From the NCBI GenBank assembly GCA_039191605.1, contig JBCCXL010000011.1, positions 124,001 to 188,000 of the forward strand: DNA of 64,000 nt, read 5' to 3'. The translations under genes were made by a program, and so were the position numbers. Below the pieces are notes generated by a model. It worked only from the letters and a program-made list of their open reading frames with translations, searched no databases and had not been told where the DNA came from. Origin of the DNA: JBCCXL01 sp039191605. GTDB taxonomy: Bacteria; Acidobacteriota; Thermoanaerobaculia; Multivoradales; JAHZIX01. Below are positions 1 to 8,912 of this stretch, one piece after another (the stretch's first letter is position 1; every line of letters starts with the position of its first letter).

Positions 1-4
1 ACCC

Positions 5-25
5 AGAGAGCAGAGAGCAGAGAGC
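5..25. repeat. short tandem repeat, AGAGAGC x3
   Basis: Three perfect copies of the 7-bp unit AGAGAGC lie at the very left edge of the window. No coding function is visible. The array may continue to the left of the window. Confidence 0.6.
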
Positions 26-382
26 AGAAGTGGAGAAGTCCCGACACTCCATTCCCAGCCCAAAGCTTCCGTCCCGCTTCAACACCTCTGAAATGAGAGC
101 CGTCATTCTCTAGAGCCCCTATCAGCAAAATCCTCATGCCGATTCCTGGCCTCTCGATCACCGACTCATTGGAGACGATCAAACTAGCAACATCGTCCGG
201 CACCGACCTACCATGATGAGCTCGCAAGGATGAATTCGATAGATCGGACAGAATGCCGGGCGATGCCCAGGACCATGGATGAGGAGCACCAGAGGCACGT
301 CTGATCGCTCTCTAGCGGATCGACAGGGGAGACAGGGGGGGCGGAGACCACCAGCCTCAGCAGCATAGGCAATATCCATTCA

Positions 383-398
383 TGTCGGCACGCCGACA
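383..398. promoter_or_regulatory. parS-like palindrome, copy 1
   Basis: TGTCGGCACGCCGACA is one mismatch away from the perfect 16-bp palindrome TGTCGGCGCGCCGACA found four more times upstream of parA. It is flanked by A and T, so the inverted repeat is effectively 18 bp. Read as codons, the repeat gives the spurious peptide MSARRH in several frames. I infer a binding site for the adjacent ParB; it does not resemble the widespread chromosomal parS TGTTTCACGTGAAACA. Confidence 0.6.
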
Positions 399-451
399 TT
401 TACCGGATACCGCCCCTATCATTACCGTCAGCACCTATCCATTGACCTCCC

Positions 452-467
452 TGTCGGCGCGCCGACA
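452..467. promoter_or_regulatory. parS-like palindrome, copy 2
   Basis: Exact copy of the palindrome TGTCGGCGCGCCGACA, 69 bp after copy 1 (start to start). Part of the five-copy cluster in the gene-free 1.1 kb before parA. Confidence 0.65.
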
Positions 468-508
468 TCCGCCCCAATTCCCGACCTCATCCACCGACGG
501 CCACCCAA

Positions 509-524
509 TGTCGGCGCGCCGACA
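509..524. promoter_or_regulatory. parS-like palindrome, copy 3
   Basis: Exact copy of TGTCGGCGCGCCGACA, 57 bp after copy 2. The three left copies form a tight group and the remaining two are more widely spaced. Confidence 0.65.
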
Positions 525-744
525 TTCCCACAAATCGCTCACACTGAAACGACTTAGAGCTCCTAACTAGACGACCAATCTTCAGTTCAGAGCCCCGCCG
601 ACAACGCGAACACAAGCGCCGACTCCTATGAGTCGCACTGGATAAGGGACCGCACACAATAGAGCGGCAAGAGGAGCAGGCAAGCGTAAACAAGGCGTAA
701 GAATATCCAAAACAGCCCTCAATTTTTACTCCAGAGCCCTGTCG

Positions 745-757
745 GCCAGGGCCTGGC
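745..757. repeat. GCCAGG-G-CCTGGC inverted repeat
   Basis: A perfect 6+1+6 inverted repeat lies between the third and fourth parS-like palindromes. It differs in sequence from them. Role unknown; it could be an additional protein site or a small hairpin. Confidence 0.3.
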
Positions 758-818
758 AGGCCACCAGCAAGCGTCTAAGATTCTTCTAGTCAACAACTTA
801 CACCGAATTCAACGCTCA

Positions 819-834
819 TGTCGGCGCGCCGACA
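819..834. promoter_or_regulatory. parS-like palindrome, copy 4
   Basis: Exact copy of TGTCGGCGCGCCGACA, about 300 bp before parA. Confidence 0.65.
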
Positions 835-976
835 TCGCAACCTGAAGAAGCGCGAGACGTAGGAGTCGGCAAGGGGAACCAAGGCAAGCTGGCGGCCCAC
901 TTAGGCTTATTCCTACTGACTCAGCTCAACGTCCCTGGCTATCTTCCAGAATGCAGAAGGCCGAACTTAATATCTA

Positions 977-992
977 TGTCGGCGCGCCGACA
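977..992. promoter_or_regulatory. parS-like palindrome, copy 5
   Basis: Exact copy of TGTCGGCGCGCCGACA, 127 bp upstream of the parA start codon. This is close enough to the probable parAB promoter region that ParB binding here could also autoregulate the operon (inference). Confidence 0.65.
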
Positions 993-1118
993 TGGACTAA
1001 ATGGAGATGGAAATCAAGACTGGAATGTGTCTTCGATCCGTGTATGATCTTCCTTCAGTGAGTGCCTTCAACGGCTAGTTGACCATCTCACCGCATCTCA
1101 TCGGAGACTGACGGACGC

Positions 1119-1883
1119 ATGATCATTACCATTGCGAATCAAAAGGGCGGGGTCGGGAAAACCACCACCGCGATTAACCTAGCCGCAGCCTTCGCTAGCA
1201 AGAATCTCAAAACCCTGCTGGTCGACATGGATCCTCAGGGGAATAGCTCGATGTCCTTCCTTTCGGAGGAAGATCATCGCTTGGGCCTCTCTATCTACGA
1301 AGCGTTGGTCGACCCAGAGATCAACGTCCAGAACGTAGCCAAGCAGGCTGACAGGATCGACAACCTCTTTGTCGCCCCCAGCAGAGATTCCCTGGCGAAT
1401 ATCGAAAAGATGCTGAGCGGCGAGCTCGACGGCCATTACCGCCTGAAAGACTCTCTCGGCGACGCCCATAAGGCTTTCGAGTACATCATCATCGATACGC
1501 CACCGACTCTCGGCATCATCACTCTGAATGCTCTGGTCGCGGCAACCCACGTCTTGATCCCCATTCAGTCGAGCTACTTTGCGCTCGAGGGGACCGACGC
1601 GCTGCTCGAAACCATCGACAAGATCAAGGTGCGGGCCAACCCTGAGCTCCAGATCCTGGGAGCCCTGATCACCCTCTACGACAAGCGCACCCTGCTGTCG
1701 AAGGATATTCACGATCAAATTGCCGACGTCTTCGGCGATAAGCTCTTCGATACCGTCGTGACCAAGAGTGTCCGCCTCGAGGAAAGTCCGGCCTATCACG
1801 AGTCCATTTTCACCTTCGCCCCTAAATCTTCTGGCGCTTTCGAGTACTACAAGCTCTCGGAGGAGGTTCTGAGTCGTGTCTAG
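1119..1883 (+). CDS. parA: ParA-family partition ATPase
   Basis: A 254-residue P-loop ATPase of the ParA/Soj/MinD superfamily, expected to drive DNA segregation together with ParB. The deviant Walker A motif KGGVGKTT is at residues 9-16 with the signature first lysine. The VDMDPQGN switch motif is at about 35-42, and a Walker B-like YIIIDTPP at about 122-129. There is no N-terminal DNA-binding extension, so it is of the short chromosomal/type Ib-like size. It begins at an ATG after the five-palindrome cluster and its stop overlaps the GTG of parB by 8 bp, so the two are one operon. Whether it serves the main chromosome or an integrated or secondary replicon cannot be told from the window. Confidence 0.95.
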   Translation: MIITIANQKGGVGKTTTAINLAAAFASKNLKTLLVDMDPQGNSSMSFLSEEDHRLGLSIYEALVDPEINVQNVAKQADRIDNLFVAPSRDSLANIEKMLSGELDGHYRLKDSLGDAHKAFEYIIIDTPPTLGIITLNALVAATHVLIPIQSSYFALEGTDALLETIDKIKVRANPELQILGALITLYDKRTLLSKDIHDQIADVFGDKLFDTVVTKSVRLEESPAYHESIFTFAPKSSGAFEYYKLSEEVLSRV

Positions 1884-2778
1884 TCGATCCACTGCAGCCC
1901 GTCGTCGTGGCCTACCGCCTACCAAGCGTATGCGCCACACCGCCCACTTCGTCGAAGAATTCGATGCTCGTAGTGGGGGAGACGAGGAGGCGATCGGGCG
2001 CCTCGTAGATCTAGCTTCGATCGAGCCTGACCCGAATCAGCCCCGTTCGGCCATGGGTGACCTCTCCGAGCTGGTGGCTTCGATTCGCGACCGGGGAGTT
2101 CTAGAGCCGATCTTGGTTCGAGCGATTCCTGCCGAGGATCCCGCGCGACGCACCGGTGGCCCGAGTCTCCGAATCATCTCCGGAGAGCGGCGTTACCGCG
2201 CCTCTCTGGAGGCGGGCCTCACCAAAGTGCCCGCTATCGAGATGGAGGTGACCGAGCAGGAAGCTCGTGAAATCGCCCTCATCGAGAATCTGCAGCGCAA
2301 AGACCTTACCCCCTTCGAAGAAGCCGAAGGTTATAAGAGCCTGGCGGATCTCTACGACTACACCCACGAAGAGATCTCGAAGGCGGTCGCCAAATCCCGC
2401 ACCGTCATCACCGAAAGTCTTCAGCTCTTGCAGCTCTCTCCGCGAGTGCGGGAGATAGCCCACGCGCTGAAGGTCTACTCGAAGTCGGTGCTGCTGGAAA
2501 TCATCAAGGCCGACTCCGAGGAGGAGCAGATCTATCTCCTGGAAGCGGTCGCCAAGCAGGGGCTTTCCCGAGACGATCTGCGCCGCAGGTTCCGCAAGGA
2601 ACGGACCCAGAGCGGCAGCAAGCGGAAAAAGCCCTACGTCTTCAAATTCCGCGACCCGGAGAAGAGCTTCAACATGAGCCTGAGCTTCCGTCAGAGCACG
2701 GTCGACAAGAGAGACTTGGTCAAGGCCCTGGAGAAGATCCTTAAGGGCCTGAAGTCTGGAGATGTCCAGCACGGCTAA
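1876..2778 (+). CDS. parB: ParB-family centromere-binding protein
   Basis: A 300-residue ParB/Spo0J-family protein. The ParB N-domain spans about residues 42-145, with the CTPase/clamp motifs GERRYRA (103-109) and ENLQRKDL (137-144). A helix-turn-helix follows at about 163-184 (HEEISKAVAKSRTVITESL). A basic linker (RTQSGSKRKKP) leads to a C-terminal segment ending EKILKGLK. The start is GTG inside the end of parA, giving translational coupling. The HTH is the expected reader of the non-canonical palindromes upstream. The C-terminal part does not look like the classic Spo0J dimerisation leucine zipper and could define a distinct ParB subgroup. Confidence 0.93.
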   Translation: MSSRSTAARRRGLPPTKRMRHTAHFVEEFDARSGGDEEAIGRLVDLASIEPDPNQPRSAMGDLSELVASIRDRGVLEPILVRAIPAEDPARRTGGPSLRIISGERRYRASLEAGLTKVPAIEMEVTEQEAREIALIENLQRKDLTPFEEAEGYKSLADLYDYTHEEISKAVAKSRTVITESLQLLQLSPRVREIAHALKVYSKSVLLEIIKADSEEEQIYLLEAVAKQGLSRDDLRRRFRKERTQSGSKRKKPYVFKFRDPEKSFNMSLSFRQSTVDKRDLVKALEKILKGLKSGDVQHG

Positions 2779-2868
2779 AGCGCTAGATCAGAACTTCTGC
2801 TAGGCGAATTCCGCGCCAGTCTCGGTGCAACTGAAAAGCTAACAGGAAGAGCCAACTTAGGAGCCCTC

Positions 2869-3273
2869 ATGAGGATCTACATCAGCGGTATTTTTGTGGA
2901 TAATCAGCAGAAAGCCCTCGACTTTTATACCGAGATTCTCGGCTTTCAGAAGAAGCACGATATTCCGATGGGGGAAGGGGAGGATGCTCCCCGCTGGCTA
3001 ACGCTGGTGTCACCGAGCGCTCCAGACGGCCCTGAACTATCGCTGGAGCCAGCGGGACATCGAGCGGTTGCACCCTTCCGGGATGCCCTGGTGAGCGACG
3101 GAATTCCCTTTACCTCCTTTGCCGTCGATGACGTCAGGGCGGAGGTCGAGAGACTGCGGGGACTCGGGGTTCGCATCACTCAGGAGCCTACGGAAGCCGG
3201 AACCGTGGTCATCGCGACTATCGACGACACCTGCGGTAATCTGATCCAGCTGCTCAGCGGCGAAGGGTATTGA
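2869..3273 (+). CDS. VOC-family (glyoxalase/bleomycin-resistance-like) protein
   Basis: A 134-residue single vicinal-oxygen-chelate fold protein. It opens with ISGIFVDNQQKALDFYTEILG, typical of the first beta-alpha unit, and ends in a CGNLIQLLS strand typical of the second. An AGGAG ribosome-binding site sits 5 bp before the ATG. Members include glyoxalase I-like lyases, dioxygenases and antibiotic-binding proteins, and the substrate cannot be deduced. It follows parB by 90 bp and may be cotranscribed. A strong hairpin terminator follows about 55 bp after the stop. Confidence 0.85.
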   Translation: MRIYISGIFVDNQQKALDFYTEILGFQKKHDIPMGEGEDAPRWLTLVSPSAPDGPELSLEPAGHRAVAPFRDALVSDGIPFTSFAVDDVRAEVERLRGLGVRITQEPTEAGTVVIATIDDTCGNLIQLLSGEGY

Positions 3274-3327
3274 CGCCGAAATAAATTAGGCGGCCATCGA
3301 GCCGTCGCCAAACGAGGCGAAGCGAAT

Positions 3328-3358
3328 AAAGCCCGAGCCCCTCAAAGGCTCGGGCTTT
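3328..3358 (+). terminator. hairpin terminator after the VOC gene
   Basis: AAAGCCCGAGCC (3328-3339) pairs perfectly with GGCTCGGGCTTT (3347-3358) around a 7-nt loop. This gives a 12-bp stem, but there is only a short T run (part of the stem). The position downstream of the VOC gene supports a Rho-independent terminator. Its right arm is duplicated by the 42-bp tandem repeat that follows. Confidence 0.7.
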
Positions 3359-3426
3359 GCTGCGTCTGGAAACAGGAAACCTCACAAAGGCTCGGGCTTT
3401 GCTGCGTCTGGAAACAGGAAACCTCA
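3344..3426. repeat. 42-bp tandem duplication
   Basis: Two copies of a 41-bp sequence beginning AAAGGCTCGGGCTTTGCTGC (3344-3384 and 3386-3426) are identical and separated by one C. Each contains the right arm of the terminator, so the left arm could pair with either copy. This looks like a recent local duplication. Confidence 0.8.
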
Positions 3427-4036
3427 AGTGCAGTCTTAAAGATTTGCCCACCATCGAATATCCTGCCGGGTGTCGAGCTGATCGTTCAGCTGAACGCTAA
3501 ACGAATTCCTGGACCAGAAGGTGACGCTGAAGCCCCCACGGAGCTGCTAGGCTAGCGCAGGTCTGGGAACGACAGCCAAGATCTGCCTGTACACAACAAC
3601 CCGTTGCCTGTGCGCCGTGGACGCAGTTGGCATTGCAGATGACGCATCAATCTGCCTCGGCCCATAAGCTTGGCTTACTAACCGCCAGCAACCCAGGCAA
3701 GGACGAAGGTGCCCAACAGGGCGGTCGCCGCTAAAAGCCTCAGCAGAAGGAAGTTACAGAGGCTCCGCGTACACCGATATGACTCGCTCTCAAAATCAAC
3801 TCATATCCATAACGTCTCATAATAAATATTATGTAAACTAGTTTCAGGATGTGGGTACGGATTGATTGAAGGCTATCTAGGTTCCCGGAGCAAGGTACGC
3901 GGAAGGGTGGGTTCTAGCGCTCCGGACCTGATCTCGATGTGGGATACAGTCCTTGCCACGGTGCTCCCCTCTCGGCGCCGAAACACCTTCTCGCCAAATC
4001 TCTCCATTTCTTCCTTTCCCGAAGAGAGCCTTGTCG
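3427..4036. other. intergenic region without a convincing gene
   Basis: No ORF with convincing codon bias is seen. It contains a perfect 14-bp palindrome CGTTCAGCTGAACG at 3483-3496 and an A+T-rich inverted repeat CATAAT-AAAT-ATTATG at 3818-3833. The latter may belong to the promoter of the downstream TPR gene. Short ORFs here lack ribosome-binding sites. Confidence 0.5.
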
Positions 4037-6748
4037 ATGACTTCATCTGCCTCTCATGAGCCGGAGCATTCCAGCCCCTTGGCGGAAGACCGCTACCGAG
4101 CTCCCGGTCCGGAGTTTCCTCTCTACAACCTCCATGCTCCGGCGCTCGTCTCGGCAGTTCAGGAATTTCTGCTCGGCGAGACCGACAGTTCCATCGCTCT
4201 GCTTTCTGGAGTCGAGGCTGCCGGGCGCCGCTACCTGGCACAGGCAGCAGCCGAGGAGCTCCGGCAGGAGCGGCGTGGAGATCCTCTGATCCTGATCGTC
4301 GATCTTCAGGACTTCGAAGAATCAGCTCCCTTCGAGAGCTTCGTGAAGCTCTCCGCCGAGAAGCTCGCCAAACAAGCGATCAAGAGCTCGGAGCTGGTGA
4401 ATGCCTTCGAGGGGTTGACGCAGCTCTCCGCCAAAAGCAGCGCGGAGGCAGCGCTGCTGCAGCTGGCGATGCAGATCTATCAATCGTCCTTCAAGCCCCT
4501 GATTCAGACGCTGCTCACCCCTCCGGATTCGGCTAGATCTCAGCTACCCGGCAGAGAAGCCCTGGTGCAGCTCTTGGAAGAGCTAGCGCAGCGGCGGACC
4601 ATCGTTCTCCACCTGCTGCATTCAGCGCAGCTCAGCCAGCCGCTAAGGAATCATCTCTGCCTTGCTGCCCAGAAAACGGCGGGGTTGAAGATTGTGCTCT
4701 CCTGCCACCCTTCCGATGTCGTCGATCGCATGACGCCTCTGCCGCATCTCCACGAGGATCCGCTGCGCTTCGAGGTCGTGCCCCTCGCTCAGCAGAGTCT
4801 CGAGGCTGCCCTTCTCCACCGCTATCCTCGGCACCATCTTCCGGCGGAACTGAGCGCGGCCCTCGTGCGCTACAGCGGCGGCTCTGCCGGTCTCGCTGCG
4901 ACGAAGCTCCATCATCTGCTGACGTCGGGAGCTTTAACGGAAGAGCCTGACCTTCAGCTTCGTCACCGCCTGCCGGTCTCCCAGCTCATCGGCTCTTCCT
5001 TTGGTGACAGCCTCCTGCAGCCGATCCTCGAGCTTGTGGAGTCCCCAGAAATCGAGTGGACCAACGGGCGCCTGCTGCTTCGAGTCCTCGAAGCCTCCGC
5101 CCTCTGCGGTCGACTGGTGCCGATCCAGCTGATCCTCGCGTACTTGGAGGTCACCGATGAGCAGAAGGACGAGATCCTGGAGCTCATCGACGACCATCTC
5201 GTCGAGGGTGAGCTTCCTCTCTTCGAGGACTACTGGACCGAGCATCCGGGCTTCCTCGGCATTCCGACCGTCGAATTCTTCGATCCCCTTCTGCGCTTCG
5301 CCCTTCTCTACCAGCAGCGAGGGGCCGACCGGGCGGAGACTGCAGCCTCCCTGCTGCGCTTCTTGAGAGGCAGACTTCCACCAAGAACCCGGAGCGCCGC
5401 CCTTCTTTATCGCGAGCTCGCGACACACCTAGAGGAAGAGGAAGCTCCGTTTCGCGATGACGTGCTCCGCGACCTCGACTGGTGGATTGGAAATAGTGAG
5501 GCAGACAGTCTCCGGGATCACCTCATTGAACAAGTGCAGGACGGCAGCCTAGAACCGAGCCTGCTGTGGGCTATTGCCAGTCAACGGGGGGATTGGCCTC
5601 CTTATCGCCGCCTTGCCGTATTGGATGCCTTCGAACAGGTCACGGTTAGGCGCCAGCCTCAACCAAGCGAGGGTCAACTGGCTGAACCTGCTACGGACAA
5701 CGTCGCTACCGCGGATACAGCATTGGGTATGCCGGAAGGCCTTCGAGAATCCTTCTTCACTCTGCAGCTCAACCTGCTCGTCAATGCAGGAAAATATGAG
5801 GGAGCACTTGATGCGGCGAAAAGTACTCGAGAAGCTCTTGGTGAGGAGCCTTCGCAGACGCTGTTGATCGTCCGGCTTCATCAGCATCAGGCAGAAGCTG
5901 AGCTCAACCACCTCGATCAAGCTCTCGATGGAGCACGAGAGACTCTGAGCTTGGCCGAACGGCATCTCGGACAAGATCATTCACTCACGATTTCAGGCCA
6001 AAGACTGCTCGCCATGATTCTGAGGAACAAAGGCATTCTCAGAGAGTCGCTGGAGTTGATGCGGGGCGTCGTCCCCAAGTTTCAGTCAGCGTTAGGACAC
6101 AAGCATCATAATACTCTGGTAGCCCGAGCAGAGCTGGGGAATCTGCTGCTGCTCAACGGTCAGACTGAAGAAGCCGTAGCGATGCTGGAAGACGTGGTCG
6201 AAGAGAGCCGACAATCACTCGGAAGGATGAGCCCCGGAACCTTAGGGGCAGAGCGTCTTCTAGTCAAAGCTCTCAACAATGCCGGAGCCAAGAGCCAAGC
6301 CCTAGATCTCGCAAACAAGACTCTCAACAATTCGCGACGCGTTTTTGGAGGAAAGCATCTAAATACACTGATCTTGCGGCATCTGATCGTTAGGATTCAC
6401 AGAGACTCCGGCGAGATCGATCCCGGCGCTCAGGTATTCAGAGAGCTACTTCAGGATACATCTCGTGTTCTTGGTTCTCGAGATTCCCAGACGATTAGAG
6501 TTCGGTTTGATCTAGCCCTCACCCTCCAGGATCTCAACGATTACCCTTCGGCCCTCGGTCACCTACAACAGGCCTTTCTGGACTTCCAGGCGGTCCTCGG
6601 CGAAACGCATCCCACTACGATTAGCACCGCTAAAGCACTCGCCGAGACCCTCGAAGCTCTCCACCGCCACGACGAAGCCCAGGCGCTCCTCGACGGTCTT
6701 CCCGACGAAGCGGCAGAGGAGTCTCCCAACGCGACCGACGCCTCCTAA
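4037..6748 (+). CDS. STAND-like protein: degenerate NTPase domain plus C-terminal TPRs
   Basis: A 903-residue protein. Residues about 30-300 look like an AAA/STAND NTPase: LLSGVEAAGRRYLAQ occupies the Walker A place but lacks GKS/T, a hydrophobic ILIVDLQDFEE strand follows, and IVLHLLHSAQ may be the second strand. A helical middle region with possible winged-helix character follows. The last roughly 320 residues hold kinesin-light-chain-type TPRs of about 42 residues, with recurring LG..H..T motifs (LGQDHSLT, LGHKHHNTL, LGETHPTT). ATG 4037 is chosen because GAAGAG precedes it; an upstream TTG at 3953 is less likely. No signal peptide or membrane segment is seen. Probably a cytosolic scaffold or sensor; function unknown. 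Confidence 0.75.
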   Translation: MTSSASHEPEHSSPLAEDRYRAPGPEFPLYNLHAPALVSAVQEFLLGETDSSIALLSGVEAAGRRYLAQAAAEELRQERRGDPLILIVDLQDFEESAPFESFVKLSAEKLAKQAIKSSELVNAFEGLTQLSAKSSAEAALLQLAMQIYQSSFKPLIQTLLTPPDSARSQLPGREALVQLLEELAQRRTIVLHLLHSAQLSQPLRNHLCLAAQKTAGLKIVLSCHPSDVVDRMTPLPHLHEDPLRFEVVPLAQQSLEAALLHRYPRHHLPAELSAALVRYSGGSAGLAATKLHHLLTSGALTEEPDLQLRHRLPVSQLIGSSFGDSLLQPILELVESPEIEWTNGRLLLRVLEASALCGRLVPIQLILAYLEVTDEQKDEILELIDDHLVEGELPLFEDYWTEHPGFLGIPTVEFFDPLLRFALLYQQRGADRAETAASLLRFLRGRLPPRTRSAALLYRELATHLEEEEAPFRDDVLRDLDWWIGNSEADSLRDHLIEQVQDGSLEPSLLWAIASQRGDWPPYRRLAVLDAFEQVTVRRQPQPSEGQLAEPATDNVATADTALGMPEGLRESFFTLQLNLLVNAGKYEGALDAAKSTREALGEEPSQTLLIVRLHQHQAEAELNHLDQALDGARETLSLAERHLGQDHSLTISGQRLLAMILRNKGILRESLELMRGVVPKFQSALGHKHHNTLVARAELGNLLLLNGQTEEAVAMLEDVVEESRQSLGRMSPGTLGAERLLVKALNNAGAKSQALDLANKTLNNSRRVFGGKHLNTLILRHLIVRIHRDSGEIDPGAQVFRELLQDTSRVLGSRDSQTIRVRFDLALTLQDLNDYPSALGHLQQAFLDFQAVLGETHPTTISTAKALAETLEALHRHDEAQALLDGLPDEAAEESPNATDAS

Positions 6749-6772
6749 GAGCTGCCCCTCTCGAGTCTTCCC

Positions 6773-8152
6773 TCAGCTCGAGGCAAGCCCGATCTCTTCT
6801 TCTATCGCGACCCCCTCGACCGGCAGACGAATCTGCATCTCGACTCCCCCTTCGGGCACATTCGTCGCGCTGATGGTGCCACCGTGGAGCGCCACGGCGC
6901 GGCGAGCGATCGCCAGCCCCAGGCCATAGCCACCGGAGCTATGGCCTCGGATGAAGGGCTCGAAGAGGGCCGCTAGCTGCTCTTCATCGATGCCTTCTCC
7001 CTGGTCTCGGATGCGAAGCAGGACAGCACCCTGCTCTTCCCCACCGTCGAGAACGATCTCGATGCGCTTGGACTCTCCCGCGTGCTGAAGGGCGTTGCGA
7101 ACGACGTTTTCGACGGCGCGATGCAAGAGCTCGGCGTTGCCGCGCAACACCATCTCTTCTTGGTCTGGAAGCTCGAGCAACACCTCGATCCCCACGGCAT
7201 CCGCCTCGAAGGCGACGCCATCCCGGATCACCCGCAGCAGCTCGATGAGGTCGAAGTAATCGTCGAGGGACGCGGCGGCTCCCCCCTCGAGTCGGGCCAG
7301 GGTCAGCAGCTCCCCCACCAAACGATCGAGGCGCTGGCAGTCGCGGTCGATTCGTTCGACGGCCTCTTCGATTCGGTCGGGCCGGCGTCGCGCGAGATCG
7401 GCGGCGACACTCAGGCGAGCCAAGGGCGACCGGATCTCATGGGAAACGTCATGCAGCAACTGGCGTTGAGCTTCGTTCGCCCGGGCCAGGCGCCGCGACA
7501 TGTCCTCGAAATGGCGGCCAAGATCACCGATCTCGTCTCCTCTGCGCGTGATACGCGAGTCCACCTCGACTGGGGTCTGCCCGTCCGCCAGATGACCGAA
7601 GGCAGCTTTGAGCTCAGCGATGGGACGGGTCCACGCGATGGTTAGGCCGCCGGCCAGCGCGATGCCTGCGGCGGCGAAAAGGAGGGCGAGGAGCCAAGGA
7701 TATTCGAGCAGCCAGCGCACCGCGAGGCGATCGGAAGGGCCGGTTCCTTCAGGGTAGTAAACCACGAAGTCCCTGCCCTCTAGGCTGGTCACCTTCTGCA
7801 CCGGCGATAGGTCACTGGAAGTCGTAGCGAGCGATCGCGCCACCGCGAGAGCCTCGATATCGACCTCTCGGCCCAATAGATCACCACCTTCGAGGTTCAC
7901 CACCCAGGCAGGCTCGGGGCGCTCCGGCTGAGATTCCCATCTCTGGGCCAGCGCCCGGAAGGACTCTTCCCCCCCGGAGCTCAGAGTGCCCGCCGCGATC
8001 TGGACACCGATGGCCGCGGGCTTCGTCTGACTCACGGCGGCGCGAGGTAAGAAGCGGGCACGGGAGTCCAAAGCCAAGGTACTGAGCAGCGCCACGCAAA
8101 GCAGCAGCCACGCTAGGAAGTACCCGCCGAGAATGCGCCAGAAGAGACTCAT
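6773..8152 (-). CDS. sensor histidine kinase (CpxA/EnvZ-like)
   Basis: A 459-residue membrane sensor kinase. TM1 is at about residues 8-28, followed by a periplasmic domain of about 120 residues, TM2 at about 152-174 and a HAMP linker (RPIAELKAAFGHLADG). The HisKA domain has the phosphoacceptor H238 in HDVSHEIRSPLARL, and the HATPase domain has N (ENVVRNALQHA), G1 (DQGEGI) and G2 (GYGLGLAIARR) boxes. Its ATG overlaps the TGA of the upstream response regulator as TGATG, so the two are coupled. It converges on the TPR gene with only 25 bp between stops. The domain order and gene pairing resemble CpxA; the stimulus is unknown. Confidence 0.92.
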   Translation of the reverse strand: MSLFWRILGGYFLAWLLLCVALLSTLALDSRARFLPRAAVSQTKPAAIGVQIAAGTLSSGGEESFRALAQRWESQPERPEPAWVVNLEGGDLLGREVDIEALAVARSLATTSSDLSPVQKVTSLEGRDFVVYYPEGTGPSDRLAVRWLLEYPWLLALLFAAAGIALAGGLTIAWTRPIAELKAAFGHLADGQTPVEVDSRITRRGDEIGDLGRHFEDMSRRLARANEAQRQLLHDVSHEIRSPLARLSVAADLARRRPDRIEEAVERIDRDCQRLDRLVGELLTLARLEGGAAASLDDYFDLIELLRVIRDGVAFEADAVGIEVLLELPDQEEMVLRGNAELLHRAVENVVRNALQHAGESKRIEIVLDGGEEQGAVLLRIRDQGEGIDEEQLAALFEPFIRGHSSGGYGLGLAIARRAVALHGGTISATNVPEGGVEMQIRLPVEGVAIEEEIGLASS

Positions 8153-8853
8153 CACTCGGGCTCGGCGACGAGCTGATAGCCGAGGCCCCGTACCGTCTGG
8201 ATCGGAGAGCGACCATCGGCAAGCTCCCCGAGCTTGCCCCGCAGGTGGCTCAGGTGCACATCGATGCTGCGGTCGTAGCGGGTCAGCTTGCGACCGAGGG
8301 CACGTTCCGAGAGCTCCTCTTTCGACACCACCTTGCCGGCGTCACGCACCAGCTGCTCGAGAATATTGAACTCGGTGCTGGTGAGGTCCATTGCAGCACC
8401 GCGCCAGCTCGCGGTGCGGGTCGCGGGCTCGACGACGAGCGCCCCGGTCTGCAGAGTGATTCCGGCTTCCGGACGACTGCTCGTGGTCACCCGCCGCAGA
8501 ATCGCGCGGAGACGAGCTACCAGCTCCCGCGGCGTACATGGCTTGGTGACGTAGTCGTCGGCGCCCAGCTCGAGACCAACGATGCGATCGATGTCGTCGC
8601 CGCGGGCAGTCAGCATCAATACCGGCACGTCGCTCGACTGCCGGATCGTGCGCAGGGTCTCCACCCCTCCCATCCCCGGCATCGTGACGTCGAGCACGAC
8701 GATGTCGGTAGAAGAACCAGCCATCGCCTCGATCCCGCTTTCCCCGTCGTAGGCCAGGGTGACGTGGAAGCCCTCTGCCTCCAGCGCGTCCTGATGGAGC
8801 TCGCAGAGCTCGATGTCGTCGTCGATGAGAAGTACTTGGGGCACGCCATCCAT
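8152..8853 (-). CDS. OmpR/CpxR-family response regulator
   Basis: A 233-residue two-domain regulator. The receiver domain has acidic residues at 11-12, the phosphoacceptor D55 in VVLDVTMPG, the T of MLTARG and the K of VTKPC. The C-terminal winged helix has the canonical LTSTEFNILEQLV and RYDRSIDVHLSHLRGKLG elements and ends with TVRGLGYQLV. It is the first gene of a two-gene operon with the kinase. A pair of GTTTAAC direct repeats with 10-bp spacing lies about 60 bp upstream, the classical arrangement for dimeric binding by this family, suggesting autoregulation. Confidence 0.95.
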   Translation of the reverse strand: MDGVPQVLLIDDDIELCELHQDALEAEGFHVTLAYDGESGIEAMAGSSTDIVVLDVTMPGMGGVETLRTIRQSSDVPVLMLTARGDDIDRIVGLELGADDYVTKPCTPRELVARLRAILRRVTTSSRPEAGITLQTGALVVEPATRTASWRGAAMDLTSTEFNILEQLVRDAGKVVSKEELSERALGRKLTRYDRSIDVHLSHLRGKLGELADGRSPIQTVRGLGYQLVAEPE

Positions 8854-8912
8854 GGCTGAAGGGTAAAGCCCCTTCGGCTTCGGTAACAGAGCAATTTACG
8901 TCAGCTTACCGA

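Noticed and set aside
382..570. ORFs encoding repeated MSARRH peptides in the left region
   Set aside because: The peptide is just the palindrome TGTCGGCGCGCCGACA (with an A before it) read as codons in several frames and on both strands; no ribosome-binding sites or family.
383..992. CRISPR array
   Set aside because: The repeats are 16-bp palindromes with irregular spacing (57 to 310 bp), no uniform spacers and no cas genes.
3344..3426. Insertion sequence or transposon remnant
   Set aside because: Only a two-copy 42-bp local duplication next to a terminator; no transposase or terminal inverted repeats.
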